Shown: positions 36,126 to 50,200 of the stretch, in pieces
How the letters are laid out: each line of letters starts with the position of its first letter
Numbering within the stretch: the stretch's first letter is position 1
Origin: Antedon mediterranea
Lineage: Eukaryota > Echinodermata > Crinoidea > Comatulida > Antedonidae
Direction: 5' to 3'
Length of the DNA stretch: 64,000 bases
NCBI RefSeq assembly: GCF_964355755.1
Contig: NC_092671.1
Location: forward strand, 13,746,501 to 13,810,500
Notes under the pieces: generated by a model
Databases searched by the model: none
What the model was told of the DNA's origin: nothing
The model's input: the letters and a program-made list of their open reading frames with translations, nothing else
Translations under genes and position numbers: made by a program

Positions 36126-37815
36126 AAACATTGTGCACTAGTGCACTATTTAGTAACATTAAAAGGAATGGACTGGACAGTCATTAAAAGTAATTAAGTA
36201 ATTTAATCTATTTTAGTGTTAAACTTGGCTTTCTGAATGTGAATCCTTTTACTGTTTTTACATATTTTATTATTGTGTTTTGTATGCATTTGCGTGTAAC
36301 TAGTTATATTGTATTTTTTAACCTTGGAATACGAATTTCAATTACTATGTAGTTGACAGTAAATTTTAACGTGAACTTTGAACTTTCTTTCAGTATTGCT
36401 CTTTGGAAACCCAGTCATATTGAGTGACCACGGAAAAATTGAAATGGGACATGGATTAGGCAATGCAAATCGTCTTTGAATTCAAGATTTTCAAGTCCGG
36501 AATGTATTTTACATCAGTTTGGAACTACTTAAAATAGAAAATGTCTGTAGGCTATTTGGCATACGGTATACTCATTTGAAGACTGTTTTTTATATTTGTT
36601 ATTATTATGTATTCACATTTAAGAAAAAAATAAAATACTGTAGGCTACTACATAAAAACAAAATGTTTATTAATCTGTGTATCATATTATGTGTGGGTAC
36701 ATACAGTAGTAAATACACATTAGGCCTTAGAAAAGTTACATTTAATCAATATGTACCCCCTAAATCACCAACAAAATAATATACTTTCTGCTTTCTGAGA
36801 GGACGTTACTTACGGCGTTACCTACTGTTACCAGTAATATTTATTGATAAAATTACAGAAAACATTCCCTAAACTAATAATATTTAGTAATTATTTTCAG
36901 TTAAAACCAAATGTAAAAGTGTTTTTTATATTTGCTATTATGTATTCACATAAAAAAAAAAAAATACTGTAGGCTACTACATAAAAATAAAATGTTTATT
37001 AATCTGTGTATCATATTATGTGTGGGTACATACAGTAGTAAATACACATAGAAAATAATCTATTTCATAAGTATACATTTCTGGGTAAAAGAATTAGGCC
37101 CTAGACAAGTTACATTTAATCAATATGCACCACCTAAATCACCAACAAAATAATATTCTTTCTGCTTTCTTTGCCAGTAGGCTTGAGAGGGCGTTATCTA
37201 CTGTTACCAGTAATATGTGTTGATAAACATTCCATAAACTAATAATATTTAGTAATTATTTTCAGTTAAAACCAAATGTAAAAGTAAACAAAATTTAAAA
37301 AAAAACAATAATAAAACAATAAGTAAACATATGTTTAAAGAGTCCTTTGATTACGATCGTCATATTATATATATTTGATTAATAATTGTTGTGTCCATTG
37401 TTTGATGCTCATATGTTTGAAATCTTGACTGGTAAGACAGAAAATCTTGACTGGGCAGACAGAAAATCTTGAAATGTTAATCAATTGTGTGTACTATGTA
37501 TTGAATTTTGTTACCGCACTAAATTTGAGTAGGGACGGGGATGTGGTTCGGGGAGGAGAAAAAAGGCACTGCTATCGAAATGAAAAATACTAATCTAGTA
37601 ATAAAGCAAGTTAGTTTCTCGATATAGTTACGTCAAAGGTTACATTTTGCTTAGAGAGAACTTTTTTGATTAAAAGTAAAGAAACCCTTGTAAATGTTCT
37701 GTTGAGTACAACCACCAACTTTAAAGTTTTCTTGCATATCGACTTATTGTAATACATAATTTCTAAATATACTTGCCCAAAAACACTAAATAGTGCCTTC
37801 TTAATGTCTAACTCA

Positions 37816-38254
37816 CTAAGCATGTCTGGTTTGGCTACTTGACGGGTTAGTGCCAAGTTCTAGGCTACCCTGAGAAGTGGAAGGCAGCTCATTTGTCCCA
37901 GTCACGATCATACAAACATTTTTCCAGTAATTTCTAACTTCTTTATTTCTAACACAATACATCACAAAAACGAGAAAGCCCTGCAGTGTGTTAAAGATAC
38001 AGAATAATAGGTTGTTGATTCTGGAAGCCTCTCCAATCGCAAAGAACCCAAAAAGCCATGTTAAGCCCATTACCAATGTGATACTAATTGCATTTTGCAG
38101 CATACGAATTCCATCATTTTTCTTTTGCCTTTGAAACTTTCCATGTTGGGACAAGCTATGCATCACCAGAATAAACACTGTTGCGTTGAATAGCAGTGCA
38201 ATAGCCACAGGAACAGCAACACTCACATACATTCGACTCAAGACCAAAAAACAA
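37816..38254 (-). CDS. aGPCR last exon: TM5, TM6, TM7 and cytoplasmic tail
   Basis: 439 nt entered in phase 2 (acceptor TCTCTTCCCAG) and ending at a TAG at 37,816-37,818. Three hydrophobic segments: SVAVPVAIALLFNATVFILV (TM5), ISITLVMGLTWLFGFFAIG (TM6, with the GLTWLFG motif typical of adhesion GPCRs) and LLFCIFNTLQGFLVFVMYCV (TM7, with LQGFLVF). The tail of about 45 residues begins VRNKEVRNYWKN and is Ser/Thr-rich. This is the most diagnostic exon for the family. Confidence 0.93.
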
Positions 38255-41200
38255 CTGGGAAGAGAGATAATCCATTTATATACTTTGAGCAAAAATGAGT
38301 TCCATACAAAACAAATCTATAAATACGTTACAAACACTTGATTTTGCAAAATAAGTTATTTATAAACATCACATTTTTGCCGCAATATGATTCATTTTGT
38401 ACATAATTTACATTTTTTTACTTTAAAATAAAATTTAATGACAACATAGATCGACATTTCGAAACCATTTGAATTTGACTGATAATAAATTATATAATAT
38501 TACTGTATTTTTGTAAAATTATGGTACATTACTTACTGGTTATTTTCATCTACATATTCATCAACATTCACAAAGATTGTGGCCAAAACAATAACAGCTG
38601 GTGTACCTGTAAGAGACCATTTTTATTTCAAGACTCAAAACCCACTACTGTGACTATTGCTTACTGTATGTTTTGTGAATGACATAGCAAGTTTATTTAC
38701 CTGATTGAAAGTAAATATTTAAACTCACCCCATGCAAAAAGAATAGATTTTAAAAGAAAATTGGAAACATGGGAATTCAACACTTTCACAAACAGGTAAT
38801 ACATCATTACAGCTTGCACGGTCATCCAGAAGATTGAAGAAAGCAGAAAGTAATGCAATATCGCCCCCACAGCAGTACACCCATATTCATTGCGCTTGTT
38901 TTGGTCGATTCCTACAAGAAACACGATGTACAGACACAGCAATGAGGCACATAAATTACACAGGATTTTCTTTGGTTCAGCCTTTCTTAAATTTCTAAAA
39001 TAAATGGTACAAAATCATATTTAGAAAACAAATGTAAACATGTTAATAATTAAAATTATTAATATATTTTAAAAACGATAAATCAATGAAAATAATGTAT
39101 AGCTGTATAGATAATTCTTATGATTATCTAGGACAAGTAGAAATGGTCTAGCTTAAGAAGTTAAGAAAAGGGAAGGGCTCTATACATAAATGTATATTTT
39201 TCAAAGGATATTCCATATACTTACCTATTAGCTAAGAATGTTAATAATGTGATGCTAAGCCCTGTTATCGATAGAGCTAAACCTATTTTGGTGACTAATT
39301 CAAGAACTGGATCATCGTCATGAGGGTAAAAATCCTATAAAGACAGTAAATTGGCTTTAGAAAAGATAACTTAAAAACATAGAAACACGGTTCAATGTTC
39401 TGTTATTTATAGAATGTAATTACAAGAATGGAAAATTAAGAAAAGATGTTATATATACATGAATTAAATTATTGTACCATAAGAACAGCAAAATTAGTGA
39501 GATGATTGCAATTACAGTACTGTCTATCTCTACCATCAAGGGATCCACTAATGAGAACACATCCCTCACTTGACCACCCTCCAATACCATTCTCCAATGC
39601 AAAATCCCAAAAAACACATTCAGTGTTATCGTTTTCCTCAGTTATCTACAAAAGAAGAATGCCTACAGTATACTATGACAATTAACATCTTGGTTTTAGG
39701 GTTACTTTCTCTTGAGCAAAGATATTTAAACTTTCATGAGCTTAATGTGTGGTTATAAAATAACATCCAATGATTTATTATTTTCAAAAACCACACCCAA
39801 ATTAAAATCTTCTCTGTACCGTATTCCTAAACTGTAATAATTTTAAAAAGTTAATTTAGAAGACAACAATTTGAATATTTTTCAGTTTTAATCAGTTTTA
39901 AATAATTCTTTAAATCTTTTTTTAGTAATATTCAAAATTACCTCTGCTGGAATGAATGTGGTTGTGAGTGGCTCAGATAAAGAAATTGAATCTGGTGTGT
40001 CTGGTACTGAGAATGAAATAACTGGACCATTGGGTCTCCGCTTCGAACTGTCATATTGAGGTGACTGAAATAGCCTACTATTCCGGTATGCAATAACAAC
40101 AACCCGAAAATTATCACTGCCTAAATTGAACAATAACAAATACGTTGAGCCAAAAAACAACAAAATAAATTAATGAAACATACTGACCATGGAATTATGA
40201 ATATACAAACACTGACCATTTTTATTCATAATTTCTGATGTGATAATTGGTGGTAATTCAATAGAAACTTGGACATCATCAGGCACCATATTTCCTTGTA
40301 AAGTTGTGACATCTTCCAGGCCATTTAAACCATCTGTTGACCCATATGCTAATCCAGTGCTGCTTACATCATCAGTATTTAACATCTGTCCAAGCACTGC
40401 AACATTCATCATACTTTCTTTGTAAACACCATCTTGTAGTCCAACTTGCCCGATCTGTTTTTCTAGTGACACAAGAATGCTTGTTGGTGCTTGCGACATC
40501 ATTTGACTTTCCATCAAAATCTCTTCACCTATACTAAACAGGTTATCTACTGAACCAACCATTGATGATGTCACCTAATATTGATATTTAACAAAGAAAT
40601 GTATTTAGTTTTCTAGCCTTATGCCACTTTTCCATTACTGAACTGCAGTACAATGAAATTATGAGGATTTGAAATTGTACTAAAGAAGTTTTATATAGGA
40701 TTCTTTATCACAAATTTTTATATTGAAAAAAGCTTTAGAAAATGTTACTTCAAAATTGTAGAAGGAAAACAGGGAAGACAAGATGATCATTTTTTCTTTA
40801 TTACTTTTAAATTGGTTGTAATTGTAATAGTATTTTAATGCGACATTTATATAGCGTTATTTCATGAAGATCAGAGCGCTGTGGACTTAGATGTTACCCT
40901 TTCAAAAACATTCTTCTCCCCTAAGGGTCACATTGTGTCATAGGCAGCCAACTACGGCGCCATTACGTCTGTCCACGACAGTGTGTGTGTGTGTGTGAAC
41001 TAGTACACCGGGGTAACCCCCTACTCATTAACTAATTGTACAACTACATAAAACTAACCACTGTAGAGTTTGAATTAACAGACACAATATCCTGCAGAAT
41101 AACAGCTGTACTTTCAAGTGCACTGTCTGTGATCTCATCAGTTCTCAAAGTTATGTTGTACACATCCTCACTTACAATCTCAACATTATATTCTGTTACA

Positions 41201-44200
41201 TTCATCTAAATGAAAAAAAAGTCTTTCTTTATCACTGAAAATACGGTATTAAAACATCTACAAGAACATTTAGAGATAATATGAGTACAATCATCTTACA
41301 GCTACTATTCTTGCAAGTAGATCTTCTGCAGTTGCCTCTCCTCCACATTCCGATATCTCAGGTGTAGAGTACCACATAGCTGTACTCAATCCATCACTAA
41401 CACAAGTCCAATTAGCCGCTGGCTCACCATCTAAAACAAGAAGTTTACATTTTATTAAATTACATTTGCAACAACCCGGACCTAATATTGTGATGTAGGG
41501 TTTGCATAGCCACATATACAATTCAAAATAAAGCATAAATATTTCTCCCTTTCTGGCAAATAAGTGAGTAAGTGGCCGAGTGGGTAAGACAGTGGAAACG
41601 TAATCCAGCCATAACATTAACAATGGTTCGAGGCTCACTTGCTCCATGGTTCTGGTGGTAGAACAAGTCTTCTTCTTCCAGTGTAATCGCACTATAAAGA
41701 ACCTAGTACATCTTGTGAGACGAGTATGGGGTTACCCCGGTGTACTAGTTTACATTCAATCACTGTGTCGTGGACAGATGAGAGAGTGCCCTATAGTGGC
41801 TGCACTGACATGACGTGACCTTAGGGGAGTTGAAAAGTGTAACATCTGAGTCCACAGCGCATAGAGAATGTATTATGCACTATACAAATTTAAAACCATT
41901 AACCATAAAACTATTAAATATTGCTTAACACATTGAAGAGTATTGCTGAGTATTTGCATCAAAAAAAAAATAAAACTAAGGTAATACTAAACTAAGATAA
42001 TATTTTCTTACAATCTTTTTTTGTTTCATCACACTTTTCTTCTGACTCGGCAGTGTGTCCAACTAATGTATCAGGAAATGTATAACCATTATATTCATCT
42101 TCAAAGCACATTTCTGTGAAGACAAGTCATCATTCTTACTTCTTCTTAACATGCTAAATGTGTAGATCTTGGAATTGTTAAATATTTTAATTCAAACTTT
42201 GTGACAAAATTCTCAACTGGTCAGCGGATAATACAATAACAACTGTCATACATACACATTCACTAAGTGACTTAAACATAGAAATAACAGTAAGTACAGT
42301 TATGAATAAACTTATTGTGTGGGGTATTTAGAGACTAGATTGGTGGGCGATTGAAATGTTTTGGCCATTAAACAAATTTTATTTTATTTTTTTTATATTT
42401 TTTTTATTTATTTATTTATTTTTTACAATTTTAATTTACTTTACCAGCAGTTTTAACATTGATAATGTTCGGGTCAAAATATCCATTTGAATTTATTCCA
42501 ACTTGCAACAGTGATGACAATAAAATATCAATATAGTCTTTTGGTGAAACATCTAACATGTACACATAGAAGTTGAAATCAGCAATGACACTTCCTGCTT
42601 GTAAACTTCTCACTTGTATGTAAGGATTATTTGGCAATGATGAGTCATTCAACTAAAAATATAAATAAATAGTTTTGTATCATTGTATTGTGGTTTATGT
42701 AAAACTTTTTTCACTTTTTTTAAGAGGTGTTAAATGTTGAATAGAAAGACTAATATGGGAATGTGAACATAAATTAGGAATGTCAGGGCATGGAAAAGTT
42801 TCCTAATGATAATGTAAGTAAGGCTACATTGAACACATTTTAAAATAATATTTTGCTATTTATCTTCAAATCCCTTCAAAATTCCTTGCCTGCTTTTATT
42901 ATATTATAACTATACATTCCTATGAGATCTTGCGATCTAGTTCAGTGAATTTCTACTCACTCTTTCCATCCATCAGCCAACAAAGCATTATGGTTTTCAT
43001 TCCTTTTCTTGGGCCTCTGTTGCCCTTTGGAACGGTTTACTAATCTTTATCCGTCAGGCTAATCGCTTATTTTAAGGCTGCTCTGAAAACTCGCCTTTTC
43101 AACTCTTACAGTAGTTTTCCGCTTTTTATATCTTTTGTTAAGCGCATTGAGGCTTTGCTTAATGCGCTATATAAGTCAAATCTATTAGTATTATTATTTA
43201 AATCATTATAGGAGATTGAGTTCAAATTGTATTATTTGTTATTTTAAGTAAAGTTGGTTTCAGAAATTGAAGCAAACAACTTACAAATGCTGTGATAGTG
43301 GAAGACAGCTCTTGATAATCAACGCTAGATGGATTCTGCAAACTTTCAGTAAACTCCAATTCTTGAAATATCAAAGTGACCTGAAAAGTTGACACTCCTA
43401 TTATACAAAATAAAATGTGTAAATAAATAAGATACAGAGAACCCCACAAAAAATAGTATGTTTAAAAACCATGTATAGGTGTGTTTTGATGCAAATGATA
43501 TTAATAGATGGAAATGATGTTTCCACTAATAAATGAATGACTCACCAATAATAGTTTGAGCAGCTTTAAAAGAGGTGCTGATAATGCTGGAATGTAGACC
43601 AACACCTGAGCCACTACACCAGTAATAACCCAGTGCATCAAACGTCATTAATACTGATAGCACTTCTTTATTTACAGAATCAGTAATAGGAACATCATCT
43701 TTGAACCATTGCCAATCAACAGAATTGTCAATCTTACAATAGAGAGACACTGTAGTATACAAAGTCACTCTATTTGAAAGTGGAGATCTTGAAACATAAG
43801 GAGGATCTGTAAACCCAAAATAAAAGTGTTAATACTTTGTTTCAGATGTCTGTGTTGGTTACTAGTTCGTAGTTCCTTATTAAAATTCAATTAAAGGGAC
43901 AGTCACAAATATTTGAAAAAACAGATTTTAATACGTAATAACTGTCTAATTGAGTTGTTATTGCATCAACATGTTAGCCTTGACCTCCTGTACTTCTTCC
44001 GGTAAAAGTTCAATAATGTTTTATGCATTTACGCCCTCCACGGCGAACAAGTAACTGGCTTTATGAACGTTATAACACTTGACCTACTTAACTTTTTCAA
44101 AATATTTTGTCATTAATCGATCACCCTTGACCTACTCTAACATTTTCCACCCTAGTTCCGCGAACTTTTTTGCATCTACGCCCTCTACGGCGAACAAGTA

Positions 44201-47200
44201 ACTGGCTTTATGAACGTTATAACACTTGACCTACTTAACTTTTTCAAAATATTTTGTCATGAATCGATCACCCTTGACCCCCCCTTGACCTACTTTACAA
44301 TTTGCCACCCCAATTCTGCGAACTGTTTTGCATCTACGCCCTCTACGGCGAATAAGTAACTGGCTTTACGAACGTTATAACACTTGACCTACTTAATTTT
44401 TTCAAAATAATTTGGTATGAATCGATCACCATTGACCTACTTTACCATTTGCCATCCCAGTTCCGCGAACTTTTTTGCATCTACGCCCTCTATGGCGAAT
44501 AAGTAACTGGCTTTTACGAACGTTAACACTTGACCTACTTATTTTTTTCAAAATATTTTGTTATGGATCGATCACCCTTGACCTACTTTACCATTTGCCA
44601 CCCTAGTTACGCGAACTTTTTTGCATAGTTTTGCTATTATAACGTCTATAAGCCTAAACCGTTTTCAGGTAGTTTTTAAAAACATTATTTCAACATTTAT
44701 TTTTGTGCGCTATAGACGGGTACTGTAGAAAATATAGTTTATAAAATATTACATTCGATTACAACTGTTGTATTGTGTTGAAAACGACTATTATCACTCA
44801 AGGACTAATTTTGTTTGTTGTTAACGTTTTCCGTCTTTCGACATTACGCTTTCCACAATTTGTTTCCATTTCTTTCTGTTTATGGCAGGATGGTTTGTTA
44901 ATGTGCGCTTTTAATTGTTAATTAATAAAGGATTATTAATGAATATGTTTTCAGGTAACAGTTGATATAATGAAAGTAAAAAAAACACATTAATGCCTAT
45001 TTCACCTAATTGTTTAGTGGGTACTGTACCAATATAGTTTTAAAAATGTCACTGTATATTGTGTTTAAATGACTATTATCACTCAATGAATAGTGTGCGC
45101 TTGAATTGTTAATTAATAAAGGATCATTAATGCATATGTTTTCAGGTAACAGTTGATATACCGGTAATGAAATTATTAAAAAAAAACACATTAAAGGCCT
45201 ATTTCCCAATATGTTAATTTTGTTGTTATAAAGTCTATAAGCCTAAACCGTTTTTCAAACAATATTTCACCCAATTATTTAGTTTGTGAGGTATAGACGG
45301 GTACTGTAAAATATAGTTTAAAAAATATATTACAATAAAGTATATTGTGTTTAAACGACTATAATCACTCAATGAATATTGGTGCGCTTTAAACGGCAAC
45401 AGTATTAATGAATATGTTAATTTTGCTGTTATAAGGTAGTGTAAACTGTTTTTAAGTAACAGTTGTTGTAATGACATTTGAAAAAACCGTCAGTACAAAC
45501 TTGTTTGTTTGTGCGCTTATAGAATGGGTACTGTAAGCAAGTTTACAAAGATATTACATTTGATCGATTGCAACTGTTGCAATTAATGAGAAAAAGTAGG
45601 CCGGCATAACATTTAATGAAGTGGGGCGGTATTGAATAAACTATGCAGTGTGTCGTCACATGTTGACCTAAGATAGAGCCTCTTTAAATGCTGTTTTAAT
45701 TTCAGGTAGTTATGTTTTACTTGTGTTGAAAAGTCTTAATGAATAAAATGGAATAATGACTTGTGGTTATCGTTTATAACCAAACTGTTGTATTTGTGTT
45801 TGCCTCAGAAGTTATCTTCTAAAATCGCATGTTGTGTAACAAGTCAAAACAAAACTATATAATGAATTCGCCGTAAAAGTACATAGGTACAAGTTACTTA
45901 TTCGCCGTAGAGGGCGTAGATGCAAAAAAGTTCGCGGAACTTGGGTGGCAAATGGTAAAGTAGGTCAAGGGTCATCGATCTATACCAAAATATTTGAAAA
46001 TATTAAGTAGGTCAAGTGTTATAACGTTCGTAAAAGCTAGTTACTTATTCGCCATAGAGGGGGTAAATGCATAAAATGTTATTGAAATTTGACCGGAAGA
46101 AGTAGAGGAGGTCAAGGCTAACATGTTGATGCAATAACAACTCAATTAGACAGTTATTACGTATTAAAATCTGTTTTTTCAAATATTTGTGACTGTCCCT
46201 TTAATTGAACTTGAATAAGGAACTAGGCCTAGTAACCAACTTCTCATTTCTTTGTTTCACTCTAGTCTTATGTGTAGGTCTATATGTAGTCAACAAGAAA
46301 AAAGTCTCACTTGATTGAATTTCACAGAATATTCCTTCAAATCCAGGTGCACACACACAATATGAACCACAAGATGCTTGAAGACAGGTTGCACGATTCT
46401 GACATAGATTTCTACCACATGCATTGTTACCTGAAACTGAAATTAACATTTAGTGTTGTGACGTGCAGTCAAAACAAATACAGCGTCCATAGAAACAGAC
46501 CATAATTATAATATCTGTTTATATTATAAACAGAATTATATTTAGTATTCATCATCATCATCAGCCGTTGTCAGTCAACTGCTGGACGAAAGCCTCAGCA
46601 TGTTTCTGCCATAGTGAACGATCTCTAGCTGCTCCCTGCCACTGCACTGTACCCCAATACTTGTCTATTTCATCTCGCCATCTCACTCTTTGTCTTCCTC
46701 TATTTCTGCTCCCGTCCATGGGTCTCCATGATGTCATTAGCGAAGTCCATCTATTGTCTGTTCTCCTACTGATATGTCCAGCTCACTTCCACTTATTATG
46801 CAGTAATAAAGACGTAAAATAAACAAATACACAAAGAGCCAAGAGAAAGGCTTTCATTGGTGTATTGAAAACTAAGCATGATTGTAGTAGAAAAATAGTA
46901 GAAAAGAAAGTTTTTAAACGTACATGTCTCACAGAAATGTCCACTGTAGCAATTTTGACAGCTACACGTGTAAGCAATACATGAACCAGAAACCTGGACA
47001 CAACCAGCTCCATTTTGACAGGTATGACCGGAACAAGCATTTAATACTGAAATATACAATAAATTATATTTTACTTTCTCTTGATATAGGCCTAGTTGAT
47101 TTGTAGAGATTAAATTTTATCTACATTTTGTGTTGTTTTAAACTTACATGTCTCACAGAACTGTCCAGTGTAGCATGATGGACAAGTACATGTGTACGCA

Positions 47201-50200
47201 GTACAGGAACCAGAAACCTGGACACAAGCAGCTCCATTTTGACAGGCATTATTGGAACAAGCATTTAATACTGAAATATTAAATAATTAAGTAATATTTT
47301 ACTTTCTCTTGATATAGTTGGTTTGTAGAAATTATATTAAACATTTTGTGGTGTTTTTAAACTTACATGTCTCACAGAATGTTCCAGTGTAACATGATGG
47401 ACAAGTACATGTGTACGCAGTACAGGAACCAGAAACCTGGACACAAGCAGCTCCATTTTGACAGGCATGATTGGAACAAGCATTTAATACTGAAATATTA
47501 AATAATTAAGTAATATTTTACTTTCTCTTGATATAGTTGGTTTGTAGAAATTATATTTTATCTACATTTTGTGGTGTTTTTAAACTTACCTGTTTCACAG
47601 AATGATCCAGAGAAACATCCTGTACATGTACAAGTGTAAGCAGTACATGAACCAGCAACAGTGTTACAAGCAGCTCCATTCTGACAAAGGTTACCACTAC
47701 AAGCATTCACAGCTGTAATATTGAACTAGAATTTAATTCGTCACTTTGACGAATTATAGGTGATCATTTTTATCATTTTAATAAAATTAACATTTTTTAA
47801 ACATGCATGTACGTTAACATACGATCGTTAAAAGTTGATGTACGCCATCCTATGACATGATGCATATACACTTATAGTGCTGAGTTCTACCTATTATGTG
47901 TCATACAATATGTACAGTATATACTGTATATCTATATACAGTGTAGCATAGGTGAAATTACGGGACTCATATCGTGTTCTAATTTTTTGGTATGATGGAA
48001 TTTTCAAAATAAACTCGAAGATGACGATTTCGAAAGATAATGAATTGAACAAATAAATATAAGGATTGGAAGAAAATTTGACACGTAGAAGCGCAATGCG
48101 CGGTCTTTGAAATTTGTATAACTTTGACTAAAGAAATTTAAAAACTACTTTTTAACTTCAACTGGCCATATGATAACATCACAACATCCGATAGGCTTAA
48201 TTTTAATATGAATTCATATCTACATTTCATCAGCTTTCATAATAAGTTATAATCTTCAAGGTCACCTTTAATTCTGAAGAGCTATAAGATATTCAAATGT
48301 ATGGTGTAGCTGAAATTACACGACCTAGGTTATTCAAGTTTTTACGCGTGATGACGTAATAAAAATAAAAATGTTGACAACTCATTAGAAGAATAATTAA
48401 TTGAGCAAGCACATACTAAAAGTTGTGCGAAAATCGGGCTCAAATAACGGAGATGCGCTCTATTGAATGTGATAACCCACACAAAAAGATAAAAATTCCT
48501 AATTTTTAAATTCAAGTGGCCATTTGATGACGTCATACCATTTTGTACGTCTAATGTGTATATACATTTGTATCTACAACTTATTGGCTTCCATAATAAG
48601 TTAAAAAAATTGGGGGTCATCTGCCATTCTGAAGAGTTATATTCCTGAAAACGATCAAAGGAGCGCCTAAAATAGCGCTCCCCAACCTGTTACAGTGCGT
48701 CATAAAAATATATATAATGATAACAATATTAACCCCGAATACAACACACAGTCTATATATAGTCGCGCAAACGATCTTTGTTATGGCTACCCCCGATAGG
48801 CTAGGCGCGCCTACGATCTTTGATGTTGTGAGAAAAATATCGTAAACAATTCATTCTAAATATAGTATCAGAACGTTCAATCGGTAGCTCAAAAAGACTG
48901 CCGTCAGAAGACCGTAATTATACAGACCTAGTTTTTTTGGTCACATGGCATGAAACGCGATACTCTCTGCTTTACCGCAACATCTCACATGTTTTTTTTT
49001 AAACAACTCAGTATGTGAGGGTGGTGCGGGGGGTGGTGGCTGCCGACGATAAACAGTAATTATAGATCGTGTACCTGGATTTTGTGTCACATGACATGAA
49101 ACACTCTCTCTGATCTTAATAACTGCTCACATGTTTTCCCCTCCAAATTCTGGTCGGGCCTTTTCTTATACTAGGGATAACGATGTAAAATTAAAAGTTA
49201 ATATTTTTCAAACAAATTATACATTGCCTGTTAGTATTTTGTATCAATATTATAATAAAGAAAGAATTATGAAAATATGACTTGTAGTTTTCGAAATATA
49301 GGGTTTAAAACATCGCCGAAAATGATCGTTTTTAGCCACGAACGATGTAAACAAATTGCGCCCTCAGTCGACAATTGTATGAACTAGTCATTTTTCGTAA
49401 AAATAATTATATAAAATCACGATTTTAAGTAAGATATTTTATATATCAACATTGTAAAATTCAATAAAATATGATATTACTTATTTATTATATAAAAAAG
49501 AGTGTTTATTTAACCTCGTTCGAAGAATTTCAATGCATTATTTTCCTGTGTAATTGGACAGGCCTGACACCATGTGACTTCACGGCACTCGCGAGAAAAT
49601 TATTCCGCTGTGTGTTGAATCGCGTCAACCAATCAAAGGGCGAGAATCCAAAATCGTTCAACCGTGAGACTTGCGGAGCGGTCGAATGCGGAGGTTTGAT
49701 TGGCTTGCGATGACATCATACCATAAAATGGCGTTTTTGTAGTTGAGCCCCTCGGAATTTTTCAAAAATTATTTAAAAAATGGACTAAACGGATATTTTT
49801 TATGGTATATGGGTTGTTACTATGAAATATTCGAATCATAAAGGCCTCATATCGGGATAAAATTGTTTTTTTAGCAGTTAAAATTAATATTTTTCTTAGT
49901 AACAAGCACATGGTATGTGGAACTATATTATCTTGGTGTAGGAATAAAAAACATTTTGAGGTCATAAGAGGCTCAACTACAAAAATAAGGTTGAAATGGT
50001 AGGTCATTGAGCCTTCCGAGGGTTTCGTAGTAAACAAAAGCTATACGCGCTAGGCGATAACGATCTTTTAACCACTATATTCACATTTTTGGTTGAATGA
50101 AATGGAAATAAAAAATACTTGAGCTTATAGAATAATAGGTAAATAAATATATACTCAAAATAATATATTTATAATTAATTTATTTTCAGAACAATTACCT

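Larger units (their letters stand above)
31831..37815. other. Intergenic region between the two genes, repeat-rich
   Basis: No exon is convincing on either strand. Segments are repeated within it: the AATATGCACCACCTAAATCACC block occurs near 33,335, 36,745 (as GTACCCCC) and 37,120; TATATTCCAGATACGCAC at 33,040 and 35,275; CACCGATGGGCTAGTACTT at 32,818 and 35,213; a block of about 300 bp at 33,620-33,925 is repeated at 34,310-34,620. ORFs at 36,519-36,779 and 35,780-35,974 are chance or repeat-derived. The aGPCR 3' end and the EGF promoter both lie in it. Confidence 0.55.

Noticed and set aside
39420-39617. ORF of 65 codons over the GPS exon
   Set aside because: Out of frame with the GPS motif, which is complete in the other frame with matching splice phases.
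43383-43389. Nearer TTTTCAG acceptor for the SEA exon
   Set aside because: Gives phase 0 after an Ig exon that ends in phase 1; the acceptor 15 bp upstream restores the frame.
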